Shown: positions 1 to 7,726 of the stretch, in pieces
Position numbering within the stretch: position 1 is the first letter of the stretch
How the letters are laid out: every line of letters begins with the position of its first letter
Assembly: GCF_011390875.1 (NCBI RefSeq)
Contig: NZ_JAABRP010000034.1
Coordinates: 1 to 33,876 of the forward strand
Length of the DNA stretch: 33,876 nucleotides
Origin: Thiocapsa sp.
GTDB lineage: Bacteria > Pseudomonadota > Gammaproteobacteria > Chromatiales > Chromatiaceae
Direction: 5' to 3'
Notes under the pieces: model-generated
Told to the model about the DNA's origin: nothing
What the model saw: the letters and a program-made list of their open reading frames with translations, nothing else
Database searches by the model: none
Position numbers and translations under genes: made by a program

Positions 1-1964
1 AGATGGCTGAACGGCGGCAGCTCGGCCTCGCGTCGCTCGGCAAGGGCGGTGGTCGCGAAGCCCGTGTAACCCTCGCGCAACAGACTCTGGAGCAGCGGGT
101 GCTCGGGGTGGCGGGTCTGGAGGACGACCCGCCCGGGACGCTCGGCGCGGCCGGCGCGTCCGGTGACCTGCACAATCAGCTGCGCGGTGCGTTCCGGTGC
201 GCGGAAGTCGCTAGCGTAGAGCGATTGGTCGAGATCCAGGATCCCGACCAGGGTCACGCCCGGGAAGTCATGTCCTTTGGCCAGCATCTGAGTCCCGAGC
301 AGGATCTGCACCTCGCCGCGCCGGACCTCGTCGAGGAGGCGGGCCAGCTCGCCGCGACGTCGGGTGGTGTCTCGATCGAGCCGGGCGATGCCGACGCCCG
401 GAAACAGGGGGCGCAGCTCCTCGTCGAGTCGCTCGGTGCCGCGTCCGAGCATGCGCAGGTCCTTCCCCTTGCAGTCCGGACAGACGTCGGGCAACGGCCG
501 CGTCCAGCCGCAGTGGTGACACCAGAGGCGTCGGCGGGCCAGATGGAGCGTGAGTCGTGCGTCGCAATGCGGGCAGTCGCCGACCCAGCCGCAGGCGTGA
601 CAGGTGAGCAACGGGGCATAGCCGCGGCGGTTCAGGAAGAGCAGCACCTGGTTGCCGGCGGCGATCTCGGTGCGCATCTCTTCGCGCAGGACGGCGGAGA
701 GGCCGGCCTGGAGCGGTTGATTGCGGATGTCCAGCAGCGAGGTCCGCGGCGTGCAGGCCGCACCCGCGCGCTGCGGCAGGCGCAACCAGCCGTAGCGCTC
801 GGTGTGCGCGTTGTTGAGCGTCTCGAGCGAGGGTGTCGCCGAGCCCAGCACGACCGGGCAACCGACCAGCTGGGCGCGTCGCACGGCGACATCGCGTGCC
901 GAGTAGCGGAAGCCCTCCTGCTGCTTGAGCGAGGCGTCGTGCTCTTCGTCCACCAGGATCAGCCCGAGCCGCGGCAGGGGCACGAACACCGCCGAGCGTG
1001 TCCCGAGCACGACGCCTGCACGCCCGGATGCAGCGCGGTGCCAGGCCCGCTCACGTTCTCCTGCAGCCAGCCCGGAATGCAGCACGGCGGGCGGGTCGGG
1101 CAGACGCGAGGTCAAGCGTTCGCGCAACTGCGGGGTCAGGCCGATCTCGGGAACGATCAGAAGGGTTTGGGCGCCGCGGGCGGCGGCGGCCTCGATCAGA
1201 CGGATATAGACCTCGGTCTTGCCGCTGCCGGTCACGCCGTCGAGCAGGAAGGGGCGGAACCCGCCGAGCCCGGCCGCGACGCGACGAACCGCTTCGGCCT
1301 GATCGGCATTAAGCTCCGGGCCGGGGGCGGGCTCGGGGCGGGGTGGGTGCGTGACGGGCCCCGTCGGCACGAGGCGACAGGTTTCCAGCAGACCGCGTGC
1401 ACGCAGGCTGCGCAGCGTCGCGGCGCAGGGACCCAGGCATGCCGTCAGATCGGTTACCGCGATCCCCTCGGGTACGGACCTGACGAGGGCTAGAAGCTCG
1501 CGCTGTTTCGGGGCCCGCCGCAGCGTCTCGAGGTCAAGAGCCAGGCCGGCGGGTGTCGCCGAGACGCCCGAGACCTGTTCGTCCGTGATGGGTTTGGCCT
1601 GGCGCAGACGGGCGGGGAGCGCGCTGAAGAGGGCCTCGCCGATCGGCTGCCGGTAGTAGTCCGCGGCCCAGCGGATCAGGGTCAAGTCAACTGCGCTTAA
1701 GACGGGGCGTGGATCGAGGAGACGCTCGATCGGCTTCAGGCGCGCGGGATCCTGATCCGAGGTGTCGCGCAGCTCGAGCAGGATGCCCACGCGTCGACCT
1801 TGGCCGAAGGGCACCAGTACACGCTGGCCGGGTAGCGGTGGCAGCGCTTCCGAGCAGCCGTCCGATGCCGGAGCCGGCGGCAGATAATCGAAGGCGTCCA
1901 TCAGCGGCGCCGCAATGGCGACACGCAGGATCGAACCGGGCTTTCTGATCGGGGCGGGCGGCAC
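1..1964 (-). CDS. priA: Primosomal replication helicase PriA (3' end outside window)
   Basis: ATP-dependent 3'-5' helicase that restarts stalled replication forks and loads the primosome. Reading leftward, the protein has the N-terminal DNA-binding region (RVAIAAPLMDAFDYLPP, then WAADYYRQPIGEALFSALP), the Walker A stretch GVTGSGKTEVY, the Walker B box DEEHD, and a zinc-binding insert with four CxxC pairs (CHACG, CPHC, CHHCG, CPDC). It then continues through the helicase motifs QMLAKGHDFPGVTL and QVTGRAGRAERPG. About 654 codons lie in the window and the frame is open at base 1, so roughly the last 80-90 residues of a typical ~730-residue PriA are missing. I place the start at GTG 1964, ten codons before the conserved N-terminus. 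No strong Shine-Dalgarno decides it, and the frame stays open upstream into the repeat at 2020. The opposite strand is also open over much of this gene; that is antisense noise in GC-rich DNA. Identity is certain, the start is not. Confidence 0.96.
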   Translation of the reverse strand, partial: MPPAPIRKPGSILRVAIAAPLMDAFDYLPPAPASDGCSEALPPLPGQRVLVPFGQGRRVGILLELRDTSDQDPARLKPIERLLDPRPVLSAVDLTLIRWAADYYRQPIGEALFSALPARLRQAKPITDEQVSGVSATPAGLALDLETLRRAPKQRELLALVRSVPEGIAVTDLTACLGPCAATLRSLRARGLLETCRLVPTGPVTHPPRPEPAPGPELNADQAEAVRRVAAGLGGFRPFLLDGVTGSGKTEVYIRLIEAAAARGAQTLLIVPEIGLTPQLRERLTSRLPDPPAVLHSGLAAGERERAWHRAASGRAGVVLGTRSAVFVPLPRLGLILVDEEHDASLKQQEGFRYSARDVAVRRAQLVGCPVVLGSATPSLETLNNAHTERYGWLRLPQRAGAACTPRTSLLDIRNQPLQAGLSAVLREEMRTEIAAGNQVLLFLNRRGYAPLLTCHACGWVGDCPHCDARLTLHLARRRLWCHHCGWTRPLPDVCPDCKGKDLRMLGRGTERLDEELRPLFPGVGIARLDRDTTRRRGELARLLDEVRRGEVQILLGTQMLAKGHDFPGVTLVGILDLDQSLYASDFRAPERTAQLIVQVTGRAGRAERPGRVVLQTRHPEHPLLQSLLREGYTGFATTALAERREAELPPFSH

Positions 1965-2019
1965 GTTGGTTGGCGCTATTTCCGAGGACGGGTTCTTGAG
2001 GACGGGCGGCAGTCGTCGA

Positions 2020-2107
2020 TTAAACCGCGCCCGGTGCGATATGCGAAGTGTGTTGGATTGGCTTGACCGCGCCGGCTCCGATAACTGTCGGAGCCGGCGC
2101 GGTTTAA
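2020..2107 (-). repeat. Dispersed repeat A, copy 1 (TTAAACCGCG-ended)
   Basis: An 88-bp unit bounded by the 12-bp inverted termini TTAAACCGCGCC and GGCGCGGTTTAA. Its reverse complement aligns along its length with the copies at 3939-4025 and 20810-20896, although this copy is the most diverged. It contains an additional perfect 16-bp hairpin (arms 2066-2081 and 2088-2103, 6-nt loop) that the other copies lack. No transposase is encoded. This looks like a small non-autonomous, MITE- or REP-like element, and I do not recognise a named family. Confidence 0.8.
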
Positions 2108-2128
2108 GGTATTAATAAATATTAAATT

Positions 2129-2213
2129 TTAAAACGCATCTCACCGAGATCGAGAACATTTCCGAAGCCAAACGCAAACTAAACATGACGCACGTCGCTC
2201 TGGACGCGGTTTA
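2129..2213 (-). repeat. Dispersed repeat B, copy 1
   Basis: An 85-bp unit whose reverse complement matches the copy at 3833-3918 at about 73 of 85 positions by eye. The ends are degenerate versions of TTAAACCGCG (TTAAAACGC on the left, GCGGTTTA on the right). It is separated from repeat A copy 1 by a roughly 20-bp AT-rich spacer (2108-2128) that stands out in this GC-rich genome. Read on the plus strand it ends in a short open frame, MTHVALDAV then stop, which the other copy also keeps. Confidence 0.78.
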
Positions 2214-2324
2214 GGTCGATGCCGGGCGCGTTGGCGCCGAGTCCTGCAACGGCTCTACTCGAAGGTCGAAGACGATCTCCGATCTCCCGGCTCGCCCGAC
2301 ACCCGCACCTCGCCCCCGCCTCGG

Positions 2325-3695
2325 CTAGGGCATCCGCAGCCTATACTTCTCGATCTTGCGATCCAACGCCGGGCGGGAGATACCGAGGATCTCGCAGGTC
2401 TTGCCCTTGTGTCCGCCGGTGTGGTCCAAGACCCGTTGGACGTGCTCGGCCTCCACCGCATCCAGCGTTCGCAGCACCTGGCTCTCGGGGGGCGTGCCCG
2501 ACACACCGGTCTCGAACGCGCCTGGAGCGGTCGTGGGTTCAGCGTCGAGCGCGAGCAGATCGGCCGTGATCAGACCCGTGCGCGCCTGCACCATGGCTTG
2601 CGTCAAGCGGTTTTCGAGCTCCCGCACGTTGCCGGGCCAGTCGTGGCGGCACAGTTGCGTCAAGGCCGTCTCGGCGATGCGCGGTCGCGCTTGGCCCAGA
2701 CGCTCGGCGATGCGCGTGAGCAGACCTTCGACCAGCAGCGGGATGTCCTCGCGCCGTTCGCGCAGCGGCGGCATCTGAATCTGAATGACCTTGAGCCGAT
2801 AGGCCAGGTCTTCGCGAAAGCGCCCGGCCGCGGCCTCGGCCATGAGATCCCGGTTGGTCGCGGCGACCACGCGGGCGTCGGTCGCGATCGTCTCGGTGCC
2901 GCCGACGCGTTGGAAGACACGCTCCTGCAGGGCGCGCAGCAGCTTGGCCTGCAGCGTCGGGGCGAGCTCGCCGATCTCGTCGAGAAACAGGGTCCCCGCG
3001 CTCGCCAGCTCGAACTTACCGAGCTTGCGCGACTGTGCACCGGTGAAGGACCCCTTCTCATGCCCGAACAGCTCGCTCTCGAGCAGGGTCTCGACGATGG
3101 CCGCGCAGTTGACGGCCACGAAGGGGCCGGTTCGACCGCTGTGCTGGTGGATCAGGCGCGCCACCACCTCTTTGCCGGTGCCGGATTCGCCGCTGATGAG
3201 CACGGTGGCGGAGCTGCGGGCGCTCAAGGCAATGCTTTTGCTCACCGCCAGCATGGCATCGCTGCGCCCGATCAGGTCGCGCGCCGCACCCGGACCGGCC
3301 TCCAGGCGCGCCGGCGCCTGCTCGGCGGCCTTGCGTTGGCGCAGCAACCGCTCGACCGTCTGCTGCAGCTCGGCGATCTTGATCGGCTTGTGCACGAAGT
3401 CCGCGGCACCGCGCTGGATCGCCTCGATCGCCAGCTCCAGGTCGTGCTGGCCGGTCATCATGACCAGGGGCAAATCCGGGTCGGCCTTCAGCAACGAGGC
3501 GATCAGATCGCTCCCCTGCCCGTCCGGCAGCTGTTGGTCCAACAGCACCAGGTCGACAGGCGCCGCCTGCACGCGCTCAAGGCCCGAGCGACAGGACTGC
3601 GCGACCTCGACCGCGAAGCCGGCATCCTCGAAATGCATCGCCAGCATCTGGCCCAAGGCCGGATCGTCTTCGATGATGAGCAGTTGTCGGGGCAT
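2325..3695 (-). CDS. Sigma-54-dependent response regulator, NtrC/AtoC type
   Basis: A 456-residue transcription activator of sigma-54 RNA polymerase. Residues 1-120 are a receiver domain with the acidic pocket E9-D10-D11, the likely phosphorylated D53 in LLDQQLPDG, T81 and K103. Residues ~140-370 are the AAA+ ATPase, with Walker A GESGTGKE at 169-176, the sigma-54-contact loop as GSFTGA (the common form is GAFTGA) at 215-220, Walker B LFLDE at 236-240, and the NRDL and FREDLAYRL motifs. Residues ~413-456 form a Fis-type helix-turn-helix ending ISRPALDRKIEKYRLRMP. No histidine kinase gene adjoins it, which is unusual for this family. It stands alone between inverted repeat pairs, with ~110 bp and ~137 bp of unassigned DNA on its two sides. 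The kinase at 20918-22906, itself preceded by the same repeat, is a possible partner. Family call certain, target genes unknown. Confidence 0.93.
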   Translation of the reverse strand: MPRQLLIIEDDPALGQMLAMHFEDAGFAVEVAQSCRSGLERVQAAPVDLVLLDQQLPDGQGSDLIASLLKADPDLPLVMMTGQHDLELAIEAIQRGAADFVHKPIKIAELQQTVERLLRQRKAAEQAPARLEAGPGAARDLIGRSDAMLAVSKSIALSARSSATVLISGESGTGKEVVARLIHQHSGRTGPFVAVNCAAIVETLLESELFGHEKGSFTGAQSRKLGKFELASAGTLFLDEIGELAPTLQAKLLRALQERVFQRVGGTETIATDARVVAATNRDLMAEAAAGRFREDLAYRLKVIQIQMPPLRERREDIPLLVEGLLTRIAERLGQARPRIAETALTQLCRHDWPGNVRELENRLTQAMVQARTGLITADLLALDAEPTTAPGAFETGVSGTPPESQVLRTLDAVEAEHVQRVLDHTGGHKGKTCEILGISRPALDRKIEKYRLRMP

Positions 3696-3832
3696 CGCGG
3701 TCGAGGGCCGTTTCCGGGGTGAAGGTCAGGGTACGGTCGCGTGCACCGGCGTGCAAGAGATCGCCTGCGTGCCGGGTCTTGTGGAGATAGGACGGCCCGA
3801 TGTACCTGAATAGGCGTCGGTCGCCAGGCATC

Positions 3833-3918
3833 TTAAACCGCGTCCAGAGCGACATGCGTCATTTTCATGTTGCGTTCAGCTTCGGAGATGTCCTCGATCT
3901 CGGTGAGACGCGGTTTAA
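3833..3918 (+). repeat. Dispersed repeat B, copy 2
   Basis: An 86-bp unit with clean 12-bp inverted termini TTAAACCGCGTC and GACGCGGTTTAA. It is the inverted partner of the copy at 2129-2213. Read on the minus strand it ends in an open frame finishing MTHVALDAV then stop. Changes between the two copies fall at both silent and replacement positions, so coding is not demonstrated. It lies about 138 bp upstream of the response-regulator start. Confidence 0.8.
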
Positions 3919-3938
3919 AGCTTATTATTTTTAGTCCT

Positions 3939-4025
3939 TTAAACCGCGCCCGCTCAGGTGGTCATCACATCTGCCGCGGCCGATCCCATCCACAAACATC
4001 GCATACCGCACTCGGCGCGGTTTAA
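3939..4025 (+). repeat. Dispersed repeat A, copy 2
   Basis: An 87-bp unit with the 12-bp inverted termini TTAAACCGCGCC and GGCGCGGTTTAA. It matches the copy at 20810-20896 in the same orientation at about 70 of 87 positions by eye, and the copy at 2020-2107 in inverted orientation. It is joined to repeat B copy 2 by a ~20-bp AT-rich spacer. It ends only 12 bp before the start codon of the next gene, so it must contain or replace that gene's promoter and leader. Confidence 0.8.
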
Positions 4026-4037
4026 AGAGCACGATCG

Positions 4038-4754
4038 ATGAACTGCCGAAATTTCCGTCGTCGACTCCTGGTCGACCCCGCGCGCGAGGAGGCCGAGGAT
4101 GCTCGACATGCGGCCCGCTGCCCGGCCTGCGCGGCCGAGCGCGCACGTGCACGCGCGTTCGACGAAACGCTGCGCACCCTGTTGGCCGAAGAGGTCGAGA
4201 CGTACCCGGTACCACCCGCCGGGCGTTCCGAGCGGCCACGACGGCTCCGCAGGATTCCCCCAGCGCTCGCCGCAACCGCGCTGCTCGCGTTCGGCCTGAT
4301 CGCTTGGCTCGGCGACAACCTGCAGCCGGGTTGGCCGACAGCGCCGTCGCACGCCCCGTTGGCCACCGCGGTTTTGGACCATATCGCCGCCGAGCCGGCC
4401 GCGCTGAAGACCGGTGGCGCGGTTCCGAAGCCGACCGTGACACTGTTGCTCGTCTCCCTCGGCCTACGCCTCGATCCGCAGGCCCTCGGCACCGGTTTGG
4501 AACCGGTGCGCTACGCGGCGCGGTGTCGCATCGCCAACCACGACGGCCTGCATCTGGTGCTCACCGGAGCGGCCGGGCCCGTCACCCTCTTGCTCATGCC
4601 GAAGACGCCGCTCGGGCGCGGCGCGCCGATCCGATCGGAAGACTTCAAGGGGCTGCTGATCCCGGCCGGGCGCGGGAGTCTCGCGATCGTCGGCACGCCC
4701 GACGAGCCCGTCACGCCCATCGCCCGGAGGATCCAACGCGAGCTCGTCTGGTGA
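4038..4754 (+). CDS. Anti-sigma-like membrane protein, DUF3379-type
   Basis: A 238-residue protein with an N-terminal zinc-finger-like segment of the anti-sigma (ZAS) kind: MNCRNFRRRLLVDP at the start, then HxxxCxxC as HAARCPAC near residues 29-36. This is followed by one predicted membrane helix (about residues 75-95, PPALAATALLAFGLIAWLGD) and a C-terminal soluble domain that would be periplasmic. DUF3379 proteins normally sit directly downstream of a gene for an extracytoplasmic sigma factor and would hold it at the membrane. Here there is no sigma gene upstream; repeat A copy 2 ends 12 bp before the start codon and no good ribosome-binding site is visible. The nearest sigma gene is at 17571. 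The gene may have been separated from its sigma factor by the repeat-bounded block. Family call moderately sure, role inferred. Confidence 0.7.
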   Translation: MNCRNFRRRLLVDPAREEAEDARHAARCPACAAERARARAFDETLRTLLAEEVETYPVPPAGRSERPRRLRRIPPALAATALLAFGLIAWLGDNLQPGWPTAPSHAPLATAVLDHIAAEPAALKTGGAVPKPTVTLLLVSLGLRLDPQALGTGLEPVRYAARCRIANHDGLHLVLTGAAGPVTLLLMPKTPLGRGAPIRSEDFKGLLIPAGRGSLAIVGTPDEPVTPIARRIQRELVW

Positions 4755-4913
4755 TTGCCCGCGTCGCCTTGAGCTGTTGCTCGAGCGGTCCGTCAAGTGT
4801 CGGAAATAAGCTGAGCACCGAATCCAATCGTTGTCGTTGTCGTAATCGAGAACAGCAACCCGGGCAAAGGAAGTCTCTCGTCGAGTCGTTTCACACAATT
4901 TTCGAATCGTTCC

Positions 4914-5140
4914 TTAGGGCCTCGGAAGCGCTTCAACAGCGGCGAGGATGTCGGCCGGCTCGACCCGCCGGCGGTAGTCCACGTCGGCAAATACCGCTCG
5001 GACGATGCCCGCCCGATCAATCACGAATGTCGCCGGAACCGGCAGCACGTAGCGGCCTTCGCCGTTGTAGTCGGCCAGGTCGAGCGACAACACCTTTTGA
5101 TAGATCTCGCTCAGATCCGCCGGGACCTCGAAGGCACCGC
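4914..5140 (-). pseudogene. Peroxiredoxin (AhpC/TSA family) C-terminal remnant
   Basis: About 70 codons with the look of the C-terminal part of a thioredoxin-fold peroxiredoxin: FEVPADLSEIYQKV, then VLPVPATFVIDRAGIVRAVFADVDYRRR, then a stop. The catalytic N-terminal half is absent. The recognisable homology stops almost exactly where the oppositely oriented AhpD-like gene begins (5141), so the 5' part has been replaced. No start codon or ribosome-binding site fits the fragment. I treat it as a dead remnant. Confidence 0.65.
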
Positions 5141-5917
5141 ATGACCGACTTCCCGAATCACGACCGTCACAGCGCACCCGCCGCCGCACTGCCCTCGTTC
5201 GACGCCGCCGAGCGCAACTTCGGCATGATCCCCAACCTGGCCCGCAAGATGGCGAGCGCCCCGGCCCTGCTGGAGGCGTATCTGCAGGTGGGCGCACTCT
5301 TCGACACCACCTCGCTGACCCCGCAGGAGCGCCAAGTCGTTCTGCTCACGGTCAGCCGCGAGAACGGCTGCGGCTATTGCATGGGCGCCCACAGCGTGCT
5401 GGCGGACATGAGCAAGGTCCCCGAGGCGGTCACCGCCGCGATTCGCGAGGACGGGCCCATACCGGACCTGCGACTCGCTGCATTGAATCGCTTCACACGG
5501 GTCCTGGTCGAACAGCGCGGTTGGGTGCCCGAGGAGGAACTACGGGCCTTTCTCGACGCCGGCTTCGACCGGCAACAGGTCCTGGAGGTGGTGCTCGGTG
5601 CAGAACAACGGGCGCCGAGACTGCTCGGCAAAGGCCTTGAGCCAAGCCAACCGGTCACGGCGCGCTCGTTCATCGGCTCGACCGAATCTGTCCTGTGCGG
5701 AATCGTATCTTGCCGTCGCGGGCGACCGGTCCATAAAATATTCAACCATAAGGTTGATCATCCTCGTGGAATCTGCCAGCATCTCCGCCGACCTGCAGAT
5801 TGTCCGAACCGCTGCAGGCGGCTTTCGCCATTCGGATTCGCAAGGAGATGGCGCGCGGCAGGACGCCGCTTGAACAAACCGTTTCGTTCCCCGAGCCGAC
5901 GCCGGAGGCCGCCATGA
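5141..5917 (+). pseudogene. AhpD-like carboxymuconolactone decarboxylase protein, C-terminus replaced
   Basis: The first ~153 codons (to about 5599) match the peroxidase-related CMD/AhpD family: the N-terminus has FGMIPNLARKMASAPALLEAY, and the redox motif is ENGCGYCMGAHS (CxxC followed by xxxH). Family members usually finish about 25-30 residues after VLEVVLG with a helix for oligomerisation. Here the frame leaves homology at that point and runs on through unrelated sequence (AEQRAPRLLGKGLEP onward) to a stop at 5917 that overlaps the start of the next gene. The start has a plausible GAAGG box six bases upstream. The catalytic motif is intact, so a hybrid protein could be made, but truncation by rearrangement is the simpler reading. 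AhpD enzymes often serve peroxiredoxins, and a peroxiredoxin remnant lies immediately to the left on the other strand. Confidence 0.6.
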
Positions 5918-6897
5918 ATCGTACGCTTCTCCGCACCCTAGGCGCCCTGCTGCTGGTCGGTGCGGTGACTACCGCCCTGCTCTACCGCGAGCATCTCGAC
6001 GTCGCGGCACTGGAGGCATGGGTCAGCGGCGCGGGTGCCGCAGCACCGCTGATCTTCATCGGGATCTATGCGCTGGCCACGGTACTCTTCCTGCCCGGCG
6101 CGGTGCTCACCCTGGCCGGCGGAGCCCTGTTCGGCCCGCTCTGGGGCACGCTCTACAACCTGGTCGGGGCCACGCTCGGCGCCGCGCTGGCCTTCCTCAT
6201 TGCCCGCCATCTCGCCGGGGACTGGGTGCAGGCGCGCGCCAAGGGTCTGCTCGCGCGCCTGATCCAAGGGGTGGAGGCCGAGGGCTGGCGCTTCGTCGCC
6301 TTCACCCGGCTGGTGCCGCTGTTCCCGTTCAATCTGCTCAACTACGCACTGGGTCTGACCCGCATCCGCTTCGTGCCTTACCTGCTGGCGACCCTGGTGT
6401 TCATGCTGCCTGGCGCCTTGGCCTATACCTATTTGGGCTTCGCCGGTCGCGAGGCGATCGCCGGCGAGGGTCTGATCCGCAACGGCCTGATCGCACTGGC
6501 GCTGCTCGCCGCGGTGGCCTTCCTACCGAGGCTGGTCGCACGGCTGCGTCAGCGTCCGATGCTGCCGATAGAGGGGCTCAAGCGTCGCCTCGAGGCCAAG
6601 GACGGGGATATCCTGGTGCTCGACGTGCGCACGCCCGAGGACTTCGTCGGCGAGCAAGGCCATATCGCCGGGGCGCTCAACATCCCGCTGGAGAGCCTGC
6701 TCGAGCGGATCGAAGAGCTCGGATCGGACCTCGAGCGGCCGATTGCGCTGGTCTGCCGCACCGACCGCCGCTCGGCCAAGGCTGCGGCCCTGCTCGCCGG
6801 CCGCGGCTTCGGCAAGGTACAGGTGGTCCGAGGCGGCATGACCGCCTGGCTGGCCAACGGCTGGCCGGTCGAACAGGCACATCCCCGGGCCGAGTAA
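5914..6897 (+). CDS. TVP38/TMEM64 membrane protein fused to a rhodanese domain
   Basis: A 327-residue inner-membrane protein. Residues ~1-210 are a DedA/VTT-type (TVP38) membrane domain with several hydrophobic segments and the typical stretches FLPGAVLTLAGGALFG and FTRLVPLFPFNLLNYALG. Residues ~220-320 are a cytoplasmic rhodanese domain with LVLDVRTPEDF, GHIAGALNIP and the active-site loop CRTDRRS, whose cysteine is C281. The ATG at 5914 is chosen because GGAGG lies just upstream and the hydrophobic N-terminus begins there. Rhodaneses move sulfane sulfur. A membrane transporter-like domain joined to one suggests sulfur-linked transport or quality control, but the substrate is unknown. It stands alone on the plus strand, ~138 bp before the next gene. 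Confidence 0.9.
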   Translation: MNRTLLRTLGALLLVGAVTTALLYREHLDVAALEAWVSGAGAAAPLIFIGIYALATVLFLPGAVLTLAGGALFGPLWGTLYNLVGATLGAALAFLIARHLAGDWVQARAKGLLARLIQGVEAEGWRFVAFTRLVPLFPFNLLNYALGLTRIRFVPYLLATLVFMLPGALAYTYLGFAGREAIAGEGLIRNGLIALALLAAVAFLPRLVARLRQRPMLPIEGLKRRLEAKDGDILVLDVRTPEDFVGEQGHIAGALNIPLESLLERIEELGSDLERPIALVCRTDRRSAKAAALLAGRGFGKVQVVRGGMTAWLANGWPVEQAHPRAE

Positions 6898-7035
6898 ACC
6901 ACATTCGTGGACCTGCACTTGCCTGCCCGGATCGTCATCGCGGAAAGCACGACGGTCAGTACAAGCGATGACGAACCGAACACTGCAGCAGACCACTGGC
7001 GCGACTGGGCGGACACTTGGACGTTGGGGCTGATC

Positions 7036-7560
7036 ATGGCAACCGACTCGACTACCGACGCCGAGCATCCCGGCGACATGCCCGATGCAGCGACAGAAGG
7101 CCTATGGCCTTCCGCCGACTACCATCGCCAGGTCGAGCATCTGCGCAGCGCCATCGGGGAGACGATCTACCTGGTGGAAGTGGTCGAGAGCCCCATTCAG
7201 CTCAGCGTCCATCTCAGCGGAACACCTTACGTCCTACTCGGGCTCATCGACTTCCCACGCCCGGATCCGGCCCGAGGGCTGGCCCCGCACCTGATCCTGC
7301 TCGACGATGGGCGCGGTCTGAATCTGGGGCGTATCGCCCGCATCAGTCGCCGCCCCTTCGATCCCGCACCGGACGATCTGCTCTACCTCGACCTAGCGAC
7401 GAGCCAACACCTCCTCTTCAGCGAGCGCCGCCTGTCACGCGACTTTCTCGCCCGGCACACGCGGCTGGCACTCGCGCATTGTCTCGGCTATCCAGTCATC
7501 GAGCCGACCCGGGACCTAACGGGACCCGGTATCGAAGAGACCACGAAGGATGAGCCGTGA
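7036..7560 (+). CDS. Hypothetical protein, family not recognised
   Basis: About 174 residues, no signal peptide, no membrane helix and only one cysteine. The middle has alternating hydrophobic strands (TIYLVEVVESPIQLSVHL, YVLLGLIDFP, HLILLDDGRGLNLGRIARI), and conserved-looking runs LLYLDLATSQHLLFSERRLS and LALAHCLGYPVIEPTRDL near the end. The frame could start further left at 6907, but the composition becomes irregular there, and ATG 7036 with a nearby GGGG box fits better. Codon use is normal for this window, so I take it as a real gene. I cannot name a function. Confidence 0.6.
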   Translation: MATDSTTDAEHPGDMPDAATEGLWPSADYHRQVEHLRSAIGETIYLVEVVESPIQLSVHLSGTPYVLLGLIDFPRPDPARGLAPHLILLDDGRGLNLGRIARISRRPFDPAPDDLLYLDLATSQHLLFSERRLSRDFLARHTRLALAHCLGYPVIEPTRDLTGPGIEETTKDEP

Positions 7561-7689
7561 TGGGCGCGATCGGGTCCAAGCGTCCTGACCTGTGCGACGG
7601 TGGAATCCATAACCCGTTGGCGCTTGCGCGCAATCGCAAGGCGTGACTCCAGCCAAACCTTCGGGTCGCGCGGAGCGCCACGGGGCATG

Positions 7690-7715
7690 CGTGACACCGC
7701 GGAGCGGGTGTCACG
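7690..7715. terminator. Stem-loop between convergent genes
   Basis: A 9-bp perfect stem (CGTGACACC paired with GGTGTCACG) with an 8-nt loop lies between the plus gene ending at 7560 and the minus gene ending at 7727. No T-run follows on either strand, so a terminator role is only suggested by position. Confidence 0.4.
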
Positions 7716-7726
7716 CGTCCCTTACC

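Larger units (their letters stand above)
2020..4025. mobile_element. Putative repeat-bounded unit carrying one response regulator
   Basis: The response-regulator gene at 2325-3695 is enclosed by two inverted copies of the same composite repeat: A, AT spacer, B at 2020-2213, and B, AT spacer, A at 3833-4025. The left composite is 194 bp and the right 193 bp, and they are in opposite orientation, so the block has long imperfect terminal inverted repeats. I see no transposase and no clear target-site duplication at the outer edges. It could be a non-autonomous mobile cassette. Alternatively, two independent insertions of a composite repeat may flank an ordinary gene. The repeats are visible directly; mobility is inference. 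Confidence 0.4.

Noticed and set aside
3-1493. Long plus-strand open frame of 496 codons
   Set aside because: It is antisense to priA, whose conserved helicase and zinc motifs are unmistakable on the minus strand; the plus-strand product is low-complexity and has no family features.
2409-3722. 437-codon plus-strand open frame over the response regulator
   Set aside because: Shadow of the sigma-54 regulator on the other strand; no recognisable motif.
3696-3832. Possible sigma-54 promoter upstream of the response regulator (GGCAC and TTGCA elements)
   Set aside because: The spacing between the two elements is 17 bases rather than the 10 needed between the GG and GC dinucleotides.
4830-4850. 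GTTGTC trinucleotide-like run (TCGTTGTCGTTGTCGTAATCG)
   Set aside because: Only two to three units long; too short to call a repeat array, although it would encode an Asp-Asn run on the minus strand.
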